Assembly (NCBI GenBank): GCA_033063855.1
Contig: CP093829.1
Span: forward strand, 19,623,537-19,687,536
From: Smittia aterrima
Lineage: Eukaryota; Arthropoda; Insecta; Diptera; Chironomidae
DNA length: 64,000 bases
Direction: 5' to 3'
The stretch's first letter is position 1. The number at the start of each line of letters is the position of its first letter. Below the pieces are notes generated by a model. It made no database searches and had not been told where the DNA came from. It saw only the letters and a list, made by a program, of their open reading frames with translations. Shown here piece after piece: positions 11,133 through 23,843 of the stretch. The position numbers were made by a program, and so were the translations under genes.

Positions 11133-13193
11133 ATGTTTGTGTCGGATATCAATGACGTTAAGATTTTTAATCTTAGTGCTGGCAAATCTCTTCCTGACGT
11201 AAGTTTAAATTCATTGTCAAAAGCTTTCGATTCAATTCGATTTTATTTATTTTAGTGGCTCACAGATCGAAAGAAGAGATCGGCGCTAAACAAAAATGTG
11301 GATTTGAGAAAGAGAATCGAGTTGATTCAGGACTTTGACATGCCTGGAGTATCGACGTCGATTCGAATGTCACCAGACAATCAATTTATTCTTGTGACGG
11401 GAACTTACAAGCCTCGAGTGAAATGCTACGATGTGAATCATTTATCGGCCAAGTTTGAGAGATGTTTTGATTCAGAAGTCGAGACTTTCGAGATACTTAG
11501 TGAGGATTACAGTAAAATGGTGTTTCTTCATTCGGATCGCTACCTTGAGTTTCATGTCGGCCACGGACGTCACTACAAACTGAGAATCCCTAAATTCGGT
11601 CGCTCAATGAGTTACCACGAACCTTCTTGTGATTTATTCATCGTTGGATCCTCGTCAGAGATCTATCGACTAAATCTAGAAAGGGGACAGTTTCTTCAAC
11701 CATACGAGAGCCCTTGTAGTGGTTTCAACACTTGCGACGTTAATCCTGAACATCATTTGCTTGTTGTCGGCTCAGCCGAAGGAACAGTCGAAGCTTGGGA
11801 CCCTCGAGACAAACGAAAATGTGCAACACTTGACGTTGCAATGAAGATTAAAAACAATCGCGACTCACCAGCTATTTCAACGATTAAGTTTAAGAACGGT
11901 CTTTACATGGGAGTTGGTACAGCAAGTGGTCACGTTCTCATTTATGACATCAGATCCAGCGAACCACTTTTCATTAAAGATCATCTCAATCGCATACCTG
12001 TCAAGAAAATCGCCTTCAACTCAGCTCACAATGTCGTGTGCTCGTTAGACAGCGCAATGCTTAAAATTTGGGACGAGACATCAGGAAAGCAAACAGCTTA
12101 TATTGAATCAACCGCGAACTTCAACGACTTTTGTACAATTCCAAACACAGGAATGTTCTTCTTTGCTCAGGAGGATGTCAAGATGCAAACATTTTACATT
12201 CCCGCTCTTGGTCCAGCTCCTCGTTGGTGTGCGTTCCTTGATAATCTTACAGAAGAAATTGAATCGGAAGTCGTGCAGAATATTTACGATGATTACAAGT
12301 TCGTCACTAAGCAGGAACTCAGTGAACTTGGTTTGGATCATCTTGAAGGCACAAATCTTCTTAAAGCTTACATGCACGGATTCTTTGTTGATATGAGATT
12401 GTATCAGAAGGCAAAGTCTTCCGTTAATCCATTCAGCTTTGAGAAATACAGGAAAGAGAAAGTCGATAAAAAGATTGAAGAATCAAGGCCGCAACGTCTT
12501 CAAGTTAAGAGCGATGTACCGAAAGTCAATAAGGAAGTCGCGCTTAAATTCATGGAATTGGAAGACGTTGGAAAGAAAACGAAGAATCCAAATCTTCTGC
12601 GTGACAATCGATTTAAGGCAATGTTTGAAAATCCTGATTTCGAAGTCGACAAAGAGACAGAGGAATATCGTTTATTGAAACCTTTGCTCGTACAACTCGA
12701 TAAGAGTAAGGTCAAGAAGCTTGAAAAGAAATATAAGGAGCGAGAAGCAAATGAAACTAAAGAAGATGAACAGAGCACTGACGACGATTTGTTCTCGGAG
12801 AAAGATGATAGCTCGGAAGAAGACATCAAGTGGACAAAGGAAGTGAAAAAGGAATACAAGAAAATTCAAAAAGAAAAGAAACGACATCGAGACGCGACTC
12901 CTGAGCCTGAGGAAGGCCAATCAGTTGAAATGAGAGACGTTGATGATTTCAAGTTAAACGAAATGACTAAAAAGGTCAGCAAAGCATCGTTGGGAGCAAG
13001 AGTAGCAAAGGAATCAGAGAAACCTCAAGTTCAGATCATCTCAGGCTTGGGCAATCGTCAAATGGTGTTCAGCACGGAGAAACCAGTCAATCGAGGATAT
13101 CTCAAGCGACAAGAAGAAATGAAGAAACATCGTGAAGAGAGAAAGAAAGTTATCAGACCAACGACGGGATTAAAAGGGAAACGTTTAAATTGA
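11133..13193 (+). CDS. NOL10: nucleolar protein 10 (NOL10/Enp2), ribosome biogenesis
   Basis: Two exons, 11133-11198 and 11256-13193, giving about 667 aa; the human protein is similar in length (688). The N-terminus contains GKSLPDWLTDRKKR. WD40-type repeats follow (TGTYKPRVKCYD, SCDLFIVGSSSEIYRLNLE, GTVEAWDPRD, GHVLIYDIRS). Then comes the diagnostic block LGPAPRWCAFLDNLTEE with YDDYKFVT and AYMHGFF. The NUC153 motif (RFKAMFENPDFEVD) and a highly charged Lys/Glu tail end the protein. NOL10/Enp2 is a component of the small-subunit processome that works in early 40S assembly in the nucleolus. The start was chosen because it restores the conserved N-terminus across a 57-bp intron. A poly(A) signal (AATAAA) lies just past the stop. 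Confidence 0.95.
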
Positions 13194-13367
13194 AATATAC
13201 AATTTGAAATAAATTAGAATTTAAATTTCTTATAAACTTTACTGTGTCTTTGAAATTTAAATTGTCTGGAACCCCCACTTCCCTTTCATTGAACGTAGTT
13301 TGCAAATATCAAAACAAAATTCGATTTGCCGAAATTCTTTTTCTTGCGAATTACAGAGAAACTCATC

Positions 13368-15117
13368 ATGGAAATCATAAAATCAAGTAAGAAAGTATTC
13401 CTCATGTTGTTGCTAACCTTTACCTAATCAATTTCTTTTAGATTTCGTTGATAAACTCTCAGACATTGTAAAAGATATTGAAGAGTGCGCCTTTTGTTCA
13501 ATTGATGGAGAATTCACAGGTTTATCAAGCGAGCGAAACATTTTGCCATTTGACACCAGCGAAGAATATTATTTGAAGCAGTTGAAGACATCGCAAGGAT
13601 TCATCTTAATTCAACTCGGATTAACTTTCTTTAAAGTCAAGAAGGCAACTGCTGAATCGGAAGAGAAAATCACTTGCAATTCGTACAACATTTACGTTTA
13701 TCCGCAATCAAAGAACGCAACATTCACTTGCCAAGGTCAAAGCTTGTCCTTTCTTGCTGCAAACGGATTTGACTTCAACAAACTATTCACAAGCGGAATC
13801 TCATTCTGCAATTCTGTTGAGGAAGAGAAACTTCGCAAGGAAATTGAAGAGAAACAAGCCTTGCGACTTGACCAATTGAAGCAACGTGCCAATAACGAAA
13901 CGACAGACACTTCAAACCGAAACTTCATCCCGATTCCCGATAATGAGATTGATCTTCTCGACAGAGTTAGAGCCAAAGTTCAAGAGATTGTTGATGGAAC
14001 ACTTCTCGAGACATCCTTTGATAAGGTCAATCCATTTCAGCGTAAGCTCATGTATGAGCTCATTGAGCGAGACTTTAACAATCAGGTTTCGACAACTGTG
14101 AAAACTCTCGAGAATAATCAGAAGTCGTTTGTCATTCAACAGAAACGATCAGAAGAACAAGATTTAGAGAAAGAAATGAGTCGTCAAAAGGAAGACGAGG
14201 TTTACATTGCTGAAGCTGTTGGATTACGTTTGTTGCTAAAGGAGCTCTCAGCTTCAAAGAAACTTATCGTTGGTCACAATTGTCTTCTCGATCTCATGTA
14301 TTTGATGAATCAATGTTTCGAAGGATTACCAGAAGACTACGAACAGTTCAAAGCTCTCACTCATCGCATCTTCCCAAACATCGTTGACACGAAATTCATT
14401 GGAGCAAGTGAGAAGTTCAAAGATGTTTTCACATCAACAGTTCTCAATCAATTGTACGAAAGACTTTGCAGCGCACCTTTCAAGAAAATTGAAGTCGAAT
14501 TTGAAAATCCCTTCAACATTTATAGTCTCGAGTTTCCGAAGGAGCACGAAGCAGGTTACGACTCATATCTCACTGGCTATTGCTTTTTGGTGATTCTTAA
14601 GTACTTGAAAGTTGATCTCAGTGGTAAATTCGAACCGAATAAGTGCAAGGAACTCAATCCGTTCCTCAACCGAATCGCTTTGCAGCGTGGTCTCACTCCT
14701 TACATTAACATCACTGGCAAGGAACCAACAGTCTCGAGAGCTCACGTCTTCTCATTGAACTTCCCAGCAACATGGCAGACATCAGACATTCAAGATCACT
14801 TCAAGAACTACGGACCAATCATCATTAGCTGGACAGGCAACTCCAGCGCTTGGATCTCTCTCTACAACAAAGAGAACGCTAGCTGCGTCTTGAAGACAAT
14901 TGGAAAGCCACCTGGATTTGAAATTCAATCACTGGCTCAATATCAATCAACAGAAAAGGAGAAACGTGACCTGAGCCTTAAACGAAAAAAGGAAGATTCC
15001 GAATCATCAGAAAGTTCAACAACCTCTCCAGCAGCAAAAGGAAATGGGTCGAAGAAGCAGCAGAAGAAGAAAGTCAAAGGAAATAAGAAAGCTTTCATCG
15101 AAACTGACGAATGGTAG
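13368..15117 (+). CDS. PARN: poly(A)-specific ribonuclease PARN
   Basis: Exons 13368-13386 and 13442-15117, giving about 564 aa. The six-codon first exon restores the family N-terminus (MEIIKS then NFVDKL). The DEDDh nuclease residues are visible: Asp and Glu in SIDGEFTG, Asp in VGHNCLLDLMYL, and His and Asp in HEAGYDSYLTG. The insert between the first two motif blocks corresponds to the R3H domain. An RRM-like region (HVFSLNFPATWQTSDIQDHF) and a Lys-rich, nuclear-localisation-like tail follow. PARN trims poly(A) tails and the 3' ends of small nuclear RNAs, telomerase RNA and snoRNAs. It resembles PARN more than its paralog PNLDC1 because the RRM and tail are kept. The gene is followed tail-to-tail by SDA1. 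Confidence 0.93.
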
Positions 15118-15378
15118 GCCAATGAAGTCTTGATTTATTAAAACGAAACTTATTTGGACCACACTAGAGAAAGAAAGAAAATAAAACATTTGTTCAATTA
15201 TAAAAATTACATATTTTCATTCAATTTAAACGTTTCCGCTTTTCATTGGTCTCATGACTTTCTTCTTGTGGCTTGAGATATCTCCGGAAGATTTAAATTT
15301 TAAAGACAAAGTAAAGTTTATAAGAAATTTAAATTTTAATTTATTTCAAAGAAAATATTTTATTTAAGATTTCAGGTT

Positions 15379-17512
15379 TCATTTCATTTTCTTTTGCTGG
15401 ATTAAATGTTTTCTCAAAGCCATCTGCTTGTCTCTGAAAGACTTCTTGACCTTGCCTCTCGCCTTTTGACGGATCATCTGGAAATTTTTCTTCTTTTCCT
15501 TCTCGCGATTTGTCTTCGAACAATGAATATTTTGACGACCGTCTTTGAAACCAAATTTCTCGCGACCTTCACGTCCCTTCTTGACGGATTCAATGCGTGC
15601 TTCCCGATCTGTTTTTCTTTTCTTGTAAATCATCTCGATATCGGTGAGTCTGACGAATTCTGATTTCTCTGGCGCTTCTTCAGGTTCAGCTTTGCGTTTT
15701 CTTGAGTTTGTGACCTTCTTTTTGATCAACTGTGCTTCAATCCTCTTGAAATCGTTATCGTCGAAAATCTTTGTCAGTGCTAACTCCTTAGCAGCTGCTC
15801 GCTCTTCAACTGGATCTCTTGTTTTCTTCTTTTCTGGTTTCTCTTCTTCGCCAGAATCTTCATCTGACTCATCACCAGATTCTTCATCTTCGTCACTTCC
15901 TGATCCATCTTCAATGTCTTCTTCGTTTTCTGAATGACTGACATCAACCCAAGAACCTGAAGCGTCCGATTCATCACCAGAATCCTTATCGTTCTCCTTT
16001 GCTTCTGTCAGTAGAACTTCTGTTCCAGCAATGAAATCAACTGCTTTTGATTCACCGTATTTCTTCGGTTCAAGTTCAGCGCTTGCTTCTGTTGGACGTC
16101 CACGATCTTTCTTGTGCAAGAGAGTTGGAAGATGTTCTCGATAAAGTGAGATAAGTGATCTCGATGCCATCATAACTGATTTGTCTCTGTAGTTCTTGTA
16201 CATCGCCAAATCTCTCAATAAATCTTCGTCCATCGAGAGAGGGCAGCGTTGACAAACTTCTCTGATTGCGTTGAGTCCAATAGCCATGACATCGCTGGAG
16301 TTTCTTTCACTCACAAAGTTGTTGGCGATTGTTTTATTGATTGGTTCGATGACTTCTGGTGGAACAATTTCATGAGCGGCTTGAGCTGCGAATTGTAGGA
16401 TTCTTGTGACTTGACGTTGATGTGGTTGCAAGAATCTAGTCACATAAGGATAGAAGCTGAAGATAAACAATTCGTGGATTCCAATCAAGCGAGAGATGAC
16501 ATCAAGATGAAGCAGTTTCACTTCAAAACGCTCGTTGCCGTCCTGCAGCTGTTTGAACAAATCTTCTGCCATTCCTTGTGGATTGTGAATTAAATGAATT
16601 GCTGAGAAATTGAATGTTGGCGCGTTCTTCTTCTTGTTCTGTGATTTCTTGTAAAGTTTCTTAACATTCTCCAACTGCTTCGCACGTTTCTTAGTTTTCT
16701 TTGTAACACGATTTGCTAACATTGCTGCTTTCAAGTCTGGCTCATGATCAGAGTCACTGTCGGAATTTTCTTCATCTTCATCTGTGCCCAAGAAGAATTT
16801 AAGCGCTGCAACTGACACCTTTGTGATCTTCGAGAAGCAACCGACGGTTCCAATAACGTTGACAGTTTTAGCATCGTTCCAGATATTTTTCTTGTACAAC
16901 TCGACCATGATGTCAAGTGACATCTTAGCAGCTTTTGGATTTGAATCTTTCACCATCGAGAACATGAAATTTTGTAACGTTGCATTCAGTTTCATGTCCT
17001 TGTGCTTTGCATTCATGTTTTTGATATCTGTGACAATGTGGTTTTCGAGAAACTTGCGGAGTGTCTTGTCTGGGCATCTCAAGAGTTCGAAGAAAAGTTC
17101 CAAAAGGTCCAACGGAGAAATCAAGTTCTTATTACGCAGCAAGATCAAAGCACGGCAGAATGAGTTTCTCATCTCTTTGCAAAGTGTTGTCGAGTGCGTC
17201 TTCAAGAGATCAACCAACTGTTGTGGGAACAGCTTCAAATCTTCAGGATAACATTGAGCAACCTTAAAATAAACAAAAATAAATTATTAATTTGAAGTGT
17301 TTGATAGTTTATCGCATTACCTGAGCTAGAAACATCACCAACTCATCAAGGCTTTTGTTTTCCTTGTCTGGTGAAAGCTTAAAGATCTCTAAAGTGTTTT
17401 GAAAGAACTTGTACTGCTGAAGAAAGTCTTCTCTGTAACTTTCTGGATCACGTTTCACAAGATTCTGCAACTGAGGCAGATTGTCCGGAAGTTGATTGTT
17501 GTGTCGCACCAT
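15379..17512 (-). CDS. SDAD1: SDA1 homolog (SDAD1), 60S ribosomal subunit biogenesis
   Basis: Exons 17512-17321 and 17262-15379 (minus), giving about 691 aa against 687 in human. Conserved blocks include LPDNLPQLQNLVKRDP at the N-terminus, ALILLRNKNLISPLDLLELFFELLRC, HIVTDIKNMNAKHKD, FNFSAIHLIHNPQ, FLQPHQRQVTRIL and the basic C-terminus (KKSFRDKQMALRKHL). A long Asp/Glu/Ser acidic stretch lies at about residues 460-530. SDA1 is a nucleolar protein needed for large-subunit pre-rRNA processing and export. The gene converges with PARN (261 bp between stop codons) and lies divergent from CDC23, about 214 bp apart. Confidence 0.95.
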
Positions 17513-17726
17513 TGTTAACTTTTGTTGGTGCCTCGTTGATTTTAATTTAAAGAAAAACTATTGTCGAACAGCCTCGTGGTTTGAAGCTTTCGTAAAAAGG
17601 AAGCTTTGCGGGCCTTGTCAAGAGTTTTCAAGAGTTTTGAATTCAAAACTTTTTTTTACGTAAGCTTCAGATTTTCAACCGGCAAAAAAAAGTAATTGCG
17701 CTAGAGTTTTAATTAAACTCACAGCC

Positions 17727-19568
17727 ATGGACGATAAAATGAATTTCAATCTGTTGGAGGTGAAGGCTGATTTGATTGTTGGTATCACTGAGTGCAACAA
17801 ACGAGGACTGATTCATTCTGGTGAGAATTTAAGAAAAACAAAATTTTGTTTACATTTTCTAAATTTTATTTCTTTTAGCAAAGTGGCTTGCAGAACTCAA
17901 TCGAGGTCTTCGTCTACCAGATTTCAAGTTTACGCCGCCCCCATACGAAAGTGGCATCTCAGAAGAAGAATATGATGATTATTGTTTGGCTAAATCATAT
18001 TTCGATTGTCGCGAATACGATCGATCCGCTTACTTCACAAGAAATGCTGTTTCACCTGTTCCCAAGTTCCTCAACCTTTATTCAATGTACATGGCAAAGG
18101 AGAAGAAGCGTTTAGATAACTCTCCGGACAATACAACGCTTTCAGGGAATTCTCACTTGAAGGATTTAAGTGAACTTATGTCTCAGTTAAACGAAGATTA
18201 CAATCACAAGAAACTGGATGGCTACGGAATGTATCTATACGGAGTGATCCTTAAGAAGCTGGATCTTACAGACTTAGCTGTGACTGTGTTTATCGAATGT
18301 GTACACTTGGTTCCTACTTTATGGAGCGCTTGGGTTGAGTTAGCTCCTCTGGTTCAAGACGTTGATCAGTTACAAGGACTCGCTTTGCCTAAACATTGGA
18401 CTAAACCTTTCTTTATTGGTAATTTGATTTGGAGACTTTTCTTTTATGAAATTAAATAAATTCTTCTTACTCAGGTCACGCTCTCATCGAAATCTTCGTT
18501 AACGAATCTGGGATAAGCTTGTTTGAGGAAATTCAAGCGGCAGGATTCGACAAATGCCTCTACACTACATCCCAGATAGCAATTGCTCACCACAATAAAC
18601 GAGACGTTGACAAAGCGATTGAGATCTTTCAGAAAATCTTAGCAATTGATCCTTATCGCTTAGAGAATCTCGACATGTACTCGAACTTGCTATTCGTCCG
18701 CGAGCAGAAAACTGAAATGGCTCAGCTCGCTCATAAAGCTGTTGAGATCAACAAGTATCGTCCAGAGACGTGCTGTGTTATCGGGAATTATTACAGTATC
18801 AGAGGTGAGCATCAAAAGGCGATTCTCTACTTTCAAAGAGCACTCAAACTCAACCCGAAATATTTGTCTGCTTGGACTTTGATGGGGCATGAGTTTATGG
18901 AACTGAAGAATACGAACGCAGCGATTCAAAGTTATCGACAAGCAGTTGAAGTAAACCGTCGGGACTTCAGAGCTTGGTATGGATTGGGTCAAGCTTACGA
19001 GATAATTAAGATGCCGTTCTACGGGCTTTATTACTACAAAACAGCGACTCAGCTTCGTCCATATGATTCAAGAATGCTCGTTGCATTAGGCGAGACTTAC
19101 GAGAAACTCAACAAGAATTCAAATGCTCTCAAATGTTATCAAAAAGCCTGCAATGTTGGCGACATCGAAGGATTTGCAATGTTCAAGCTCGGAAATTTGT
19201 ACGAAAAGATTAACGATCGCGAGAATGCAGTTGAGGCTTATAAGAGTTACGTTGCGGATGAACGTAGCAGTTCTGAAAAAACTTCACTCATCAATGCTTT
19301 GATCTACCTCGCAAACTACTTCTTCCAGCAGAAAGACAACGAAATCTCTTCTTGCTACGCCCACAAAATCATCGAAATCGACGAAACAAATACCGAAGCA
19401 AAGTCCGTTTTGAAAGAAATTGCAGATTCTCGTGCAAAACAAATTGATAATATTGATGAGGTCGCTATGGATGAATGCAGCACAATCGAAATTCCTGGAG
19501 CTGGAGCGATACATCTCGCTTCAAGTGATTATTCGAGTGATAATGAACTTGATATGTCATTTAATTAG
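17727..19568 (+). CDS. CDC23: anaphase-promoting complex subunit 8 (CDC23)
   Basis: Exons 17727-17820, 17879-18418 and 18475-19568, giving about 575 aa (human 597). The N-terminal APC8 domain (KWLAELNRGL, then a Tyr/Asp-rich stretch and the DNAVSP-like block) is followed by an array of tetratricopeptide repeats, for example PETCCVIGNYYSIRGEHQKA, YLSAWTLMGHEFMELKNTNA and FRAWYGLGQAYE. This is the scaffold subunit of the APC/C ubiquitin ligase that drives metaphase-anaphase passage. The C-terminal 40 residues are Ser/Asp-rich. Introns are 58 and 56 bp, and all frames join cleanly. Confidence 0.95.
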
Positions 19569-20163
19569 AAATAAAATTCTTCGTTTTGTTTCAAAAAAAT
19601 AAACAAAAATAAACTCTACTGCTGATTACTTATTCAAAATACTAAGGAATTCGTCTGCGACGTAAAATCGACGAATTCTTTTAAGAAAAAGCTCGTTTGA
19701 GCTTTTAACTTCTTCATGGCATTTAAATTCAAGTTTCTTCTGATTCAAATTACCTTCAACAGTCTCTTCTTATTGAGCTTTCAATCAAATTAATTCAAAA
19801 GTTTAATCTGATCGTGTTAGAAATCTATTACAACTCAATCATCCTTAGTAAACAAACTTACAGATGAGAAGATGTAATAAAACAAAGAAATTCCTGAGAA
19901 TGTAAGATGACCTCTCTTAAGAGCGAAAGAGATCTTTGATCGAGCCGCAATTTAAATTGAAACAGGTTCGAGATTTGAGACGAAAAAAATGTTAGGAGGC
20001 AAGAAAAAAATATTTGTGTCTCAGTCTTAGATTGTCAGGGAGACGTTCTTGCCGCGTATTTCTTAGCGTTCCGCGTGAAATCGAAAGTTGTAATCAAAAA
20101 CAAGTTTTAAACTTGAAAATCGTGACTTGTTTGCATTTTAAGTGCGGTAATTAGCCAAAAAAA
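19569..20163. other. intergenic region between CDC23 and the MFS transporter
   Basis: About 595 bp. It contains a poly(A) signal for CDC23 (AATAAA near 19570) and the promoter of the next gene. Nothing else recognised. Confidence 0.5.
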
Positions 20164-22050
20164 ATGGAAGAAAATGTCGCGGCCGCGAAACCGGAGACTC
20201 CGAAAGTCCCGTTTTTCAAAAAGATCCTTAACAATATCACTATCGAGCCTCTCGTTATTTGCTGGATTCTTCCTTTCGTATTGACCTATTCATCGATTGA
20301 GAATCTTAATTTTGAGAAGGCGTGCCGCGGCTTTGTCGAACCTGATCTCGGTTTTGAAAAGGATCTTTGCAAAGTATTTGTGAGAAAAGAAGCTTTTGAA
20401 ATCGAATGTAATGGAACTGTCGCGTCAAGTGTTGATAAAATTAATATTAACGGATTAAACGAGAGATACCCGGAGATTTATGAGTCAATCAAAAACAACT
20501 TAACGAACGCAATGGACTTTCTTTGCGCAACTGAAATTAAAGTTCAGGAGAAGCTTTCAGCGATCAACGCAATTAGAAATCCAATTTCAGCAATTGGGCC
20601 GTTAATTATTATTCTGTTCGCGGGTCCGTGGTCAGACAAGAAGAATCTTCGCGTTCCTTGCATGCTCGTGCCACTTCTAGGCGAGGCGATTGGATATTTG
20701 TGTGAGATTCTTAATCGATCAAACCTGTTTTGCAACAAGATAAAACTGATCATCGCATGTCGCTATTTATAGCTTTATTCATTTCGGCCATCTTCATCAA
20801 TGGACCGGTCGAGTTCCCAGCTTATGCGTATCGGCTTTTGCCTTCGTTGACTGGAGCTGAGAATCTTATGGTCATGGCAATCTTCAGCTACCTCAGTGCA
20901 ATATCAACAGAAGAAAATCGCACTTTCCGGTTCGGTCTCTTCCAAATTCTGATGACAATTGTTCCAATCGTTGCACAGAGTTTGAGTCCGACTGTTAATG
21001 AAAACTTCGAATACGCTCGTAAGTTCATAATTATTTAACAAAGTGTTAAATATATTTGTTATCGCCTTGTTTTCACAGAACTTTTCGGCATGATGGTTCC
21101 AATTCACATAATTGGCGTCCTTTACACAATCATTTTCTTGAAGGAAGCAAAGCAGCCAGAGAAGAAAGCTGAAGCAGCAGCTTATGACAATCCAGCATTG
21201 GAAACTGAAGTTGGAAATGTGACAACTCTTGATATTCAAGAACCTACACCAGAAAAAGCAAGAAACGCATGCTTGGAATTCTTCGATCTCCGCTTAGCCG
21301 CTCAATGTGTTAATTCTCTGTTGAAGAAGCGCGACTATGGAGTCCGCACAATCTTGATTCTTCTAATGAGTATGCATTTCTTGACGAACGGAATGACAAG
21401 CGGAGAAACGCAAAACATGTTCTTGTATCAACGAGTTTCTCTGGGATGGGATATTGGAAAGGCCACTTATCATAATGTTTATTCAATCGTGATGGGATTA
21501 ATTGGAACAATGTTCGCCGTTGGAGTTCTCAGCAAATATCTCAAGGTCCCCGATATTGTCTTGGCGTTGGTTTCAACAGGACTAACAGTTATCTCACGAG
21601 CCATTTACAGCGTCGTTAAGAGCACAATTGGGTTCTTCACTGGAACAACTGTTGATTTCTGCTTCTCAGTCAAGTTCCTTGGAACACGTGCAATTGTCTC
21701 AAAGATTGTCCCTTCAGAAGACTTGAGTACAATGTTTGCTGTTATGGGACTTTTCGAAGCTGCCGCTAGCATGGTTTTCACTTACATTTATCCAACGTAT
21801 TATCAATATCTTCTCACGCAAAGTAACAGAGACGTTTCAGAGATTTTCCACTTAACAGCTGGATTTGCGTTGATTGCTTTCATCACTTACACGTAAGAGA
21901 GTCTTAATTTTTATTTGATTTAGAGAAACTTCTTTTTGATTCTTTTCTTTCTACAGACTTGTCTACAGACTACTTAAAACGAAGGATAAAGAAGAAGAAG
22001 AAGACAACGCCAGAAAAGCTTCCAAAAACCAAACTAACTCCTCTTTGTAA
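20164..22050 (+). CDS. major facilitator superfamily transporter, SLC46-like
   Basis: Exons 20164-20701, 20773-21018, 21079-21892 and 21957-22050, giving about 563 aa. It has an N-terminal cytoplasmic stretch, a first membrane helix (EPLVICWILPFVLTYSS), a long glycosylatable extracellular loop with Cys residues, the MFS loop GPWSDKKNLRVPC and about 12 hydrophobic segments. The SLC46 family (proton-coupled folate transporter and lysosomal SLC46A3) has this order. Without the 71-bp first intron the gene looks frameshifted at 20760, but the GT-AG splice keeps the frame and restores the fifth-helix region (SLFISAIFINGPVEFP). The substrate is not predictable from sequence. Confidence 0.83.
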
Positions 22051-22175
22051 AACACTTTTCTCGAACACTTTTTTCCTCGAATGAAAACTTTGTATAAATA
22101 AATATTTACGTTTTACTTCAATCCATTTATTTTCTTCTACATCTTGAACATTTAACGGAACATGTTTGTGGATAT

Positions 22176-22786
22176 TTAGTGGCCTGCTGGATTCTTTGGG
22201 TCCCAGGCTTCGACCTTGGGACGAGTAGTTGAGTATGGCATGTAAGAATCTGACAAAAACAGAACTTTGAAATCACTTTTCACTTTGAGCACTTTTTTAA
22301 AGACTTACCAGTTGTTCCAGAAAGATTTTCACTATGTTCAGCCATCCATTTATAAGTTTTACGGTTGCCGTCGCGGTTTGGTGGCAAATCGGTCTGGAAA
22401 TATTAACTTTGAAGTTCCAAACAATCTTCTTCTTTAAATGTCATTACAAACCTTGTAGTGCATCCACCCGTACCATTCAGCTGGGATCTGAGATGCGTCG
22501 TATTCCAAGTTCTTGTGTTCAGAGAACTCAACCCAGCGATTTCTTCCGTAGAATTGAGTGGGATCTTCATAATATTTATTTCCATAACGATCAGCGCCAA
22601 CGAGTGAGCCAGCTTTCATTTCATCCATTCTAAAAAAGAATTATTTACGTTGTTTTCTAAATTCTTGTTGCGTAACTTATAAACTCACCTATAAAGCTTT
22701 CGCAAACTTGCTCCAATGCCTCCGTTTTGTTTAACGTAGGACATCAGCTTTGCCACTTTATCGAGTCCTAAATATCGCGCAGCCAT
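22176..22786 (-). CDS. NDUFA12: NADH:ubiquinone oxidoreductase subunit A12, copy 1
   Basis: Four exons on the minus strand: 22786-22689, 22629-22452, 22393-22309, 22249-22176, giving 144 aa (human 145). Signature stretches are LVGADRYGNKYYED, FYGRNRWVE, WYGWMHYKTD and the C-terminal YMPYSTTRPKVEAWDP. NDUFA12 is an accessory subunit of mitochondrial respiratory complex I located near the N-module/Q-module interface. The gene has a tandem partner just downstream (23098-23722) with the same exon layout. Confidence 0.94.
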
Positions 22787-23097
22787 TGCCTTCTAATCGA
22801 TGGAAAATTTAATTTAAGAATTCACGGATTTTCGTGATGTTTATGTTGAGTTCCTGTTCCCTCTCAGTGAAGGCAATTTTTGAACTCAACCGTTTTTATT
22901 TGTTTTCACTTGCCACTTTGTTGCTTTGAAACTAACTTTATTCGCTACTTTAGTCTGATCAAACTTTGCGACTTAATGGAAATGAATCTTATGGTCAAAA
23001 TAAGATCAGAAATCAGCTAAGTATAAGCAAAATAATCGAATGCAAGTGTCCGTCACAAAAATTTTTTGCCGTCCGATCAAGCAAACCACACATTTTC

Positions 23098-23722
23098 TCA
23101 TTTAACGGAAGGTTTGTCGCCTGATGGATTCTTTGGGTCCCAGCCTTGGATTTTGGGACGAGTAGTGTCGTAGGGCATGTAAGCATCTAAAATAAAACTT
23201 AACATTAAATTCTCTTTTCAATTTTAGAATTATCTAAGTCTTACCTTTTGTTCCAGTAAGATTTTCACTATGGTCCATCATCCATTTATAAGTTTTACGA
23301 GTTGGGTCGCGGTGTGGCGGCAAATCGGTCTAAAAGATATCAATCTTGAAGATCTTTTCGTTCATCTTTTTTTAATGTCATTACAAACCTTGTAGTGCAT
23401 CCAACCAAACCATTCTGGTGGAATCTGAGATGCGTCGTATTCCAAGTTTCTGTAATCAGCGTACTCAACCCAGCGGTTTCTTCCATAGAATTGAGTTTTA
23501 TCTTCATAGTACTTGTTTCCATAGCGGTCTTTGCCAATGAGTGTTCCAGTCTTCATATCGTCCATGCTAAAAAAAATTATTTTGCGTCGTTATTTTTGAA
23601 ATTCTGCGTAACTTGTAAATTCACCGATAAAGTTTCTTCAAACTTGCTCTAACTCCTCCATTTTCTTTAATATAAGTCATCAGCTTTGCCAATTTGTCGA
23701 GTCCTAAATATCGTCCTGCCAT
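23098..23722 (-). CDS. NDUFA12: NADH:ubiquinone oxidoreductase subunit A12, copy 2
   Basis: Four exons on the minus strand: 23722-23625, 23566-23389, 23329-23245, 23186-23098, giving 149 aa. Exons 1-3 have exactly the same lengths as copy 1 (98, 178, 85 nt) and the introns sit at the same positions, so this is a tandem duplicate, not the distant paralog NDUFAF2. Key motifs are kept (LIGKDRYGNKYYED, FYGRNRWVEY, WFGWMHYKTD). The last exon is 15 nt longer, so the protein ends with five extra residues. Both copies are intact, so neither can be called a pseudogene from sequence. Confidence 0.93.
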
Positions 23723-23843
23723 TGTTCCTCAAATTATGAAAAATTCAACTTCAAGAACTCACGAAATTTTGTTTCACTTCCCGTTAAAAGAAATGAACTT
23801 TTGAATTTATTCGTTTTTTTTCTGGGCAATCATATTAGTAAAA

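Noticed and set aside
12108..12920. Minus-strand Ser/Phe/Leu-rich frames opposite NOL10
   Set aside because: They mirror the Lys/Glu-rich coding strand of NOL10 and have no independent support.
15406..17267. Plus-strand frames opposite SDA1
   Set aside because: Shadows of the long minus-strand SDA1 coding exon.
20700..20775. Apparent frameshift in the SLC46-like gene
   Set aside because: A 71-bp GT-AG intron (20702-20772) restores the frame and the membrane helix, so the gene is not broken.
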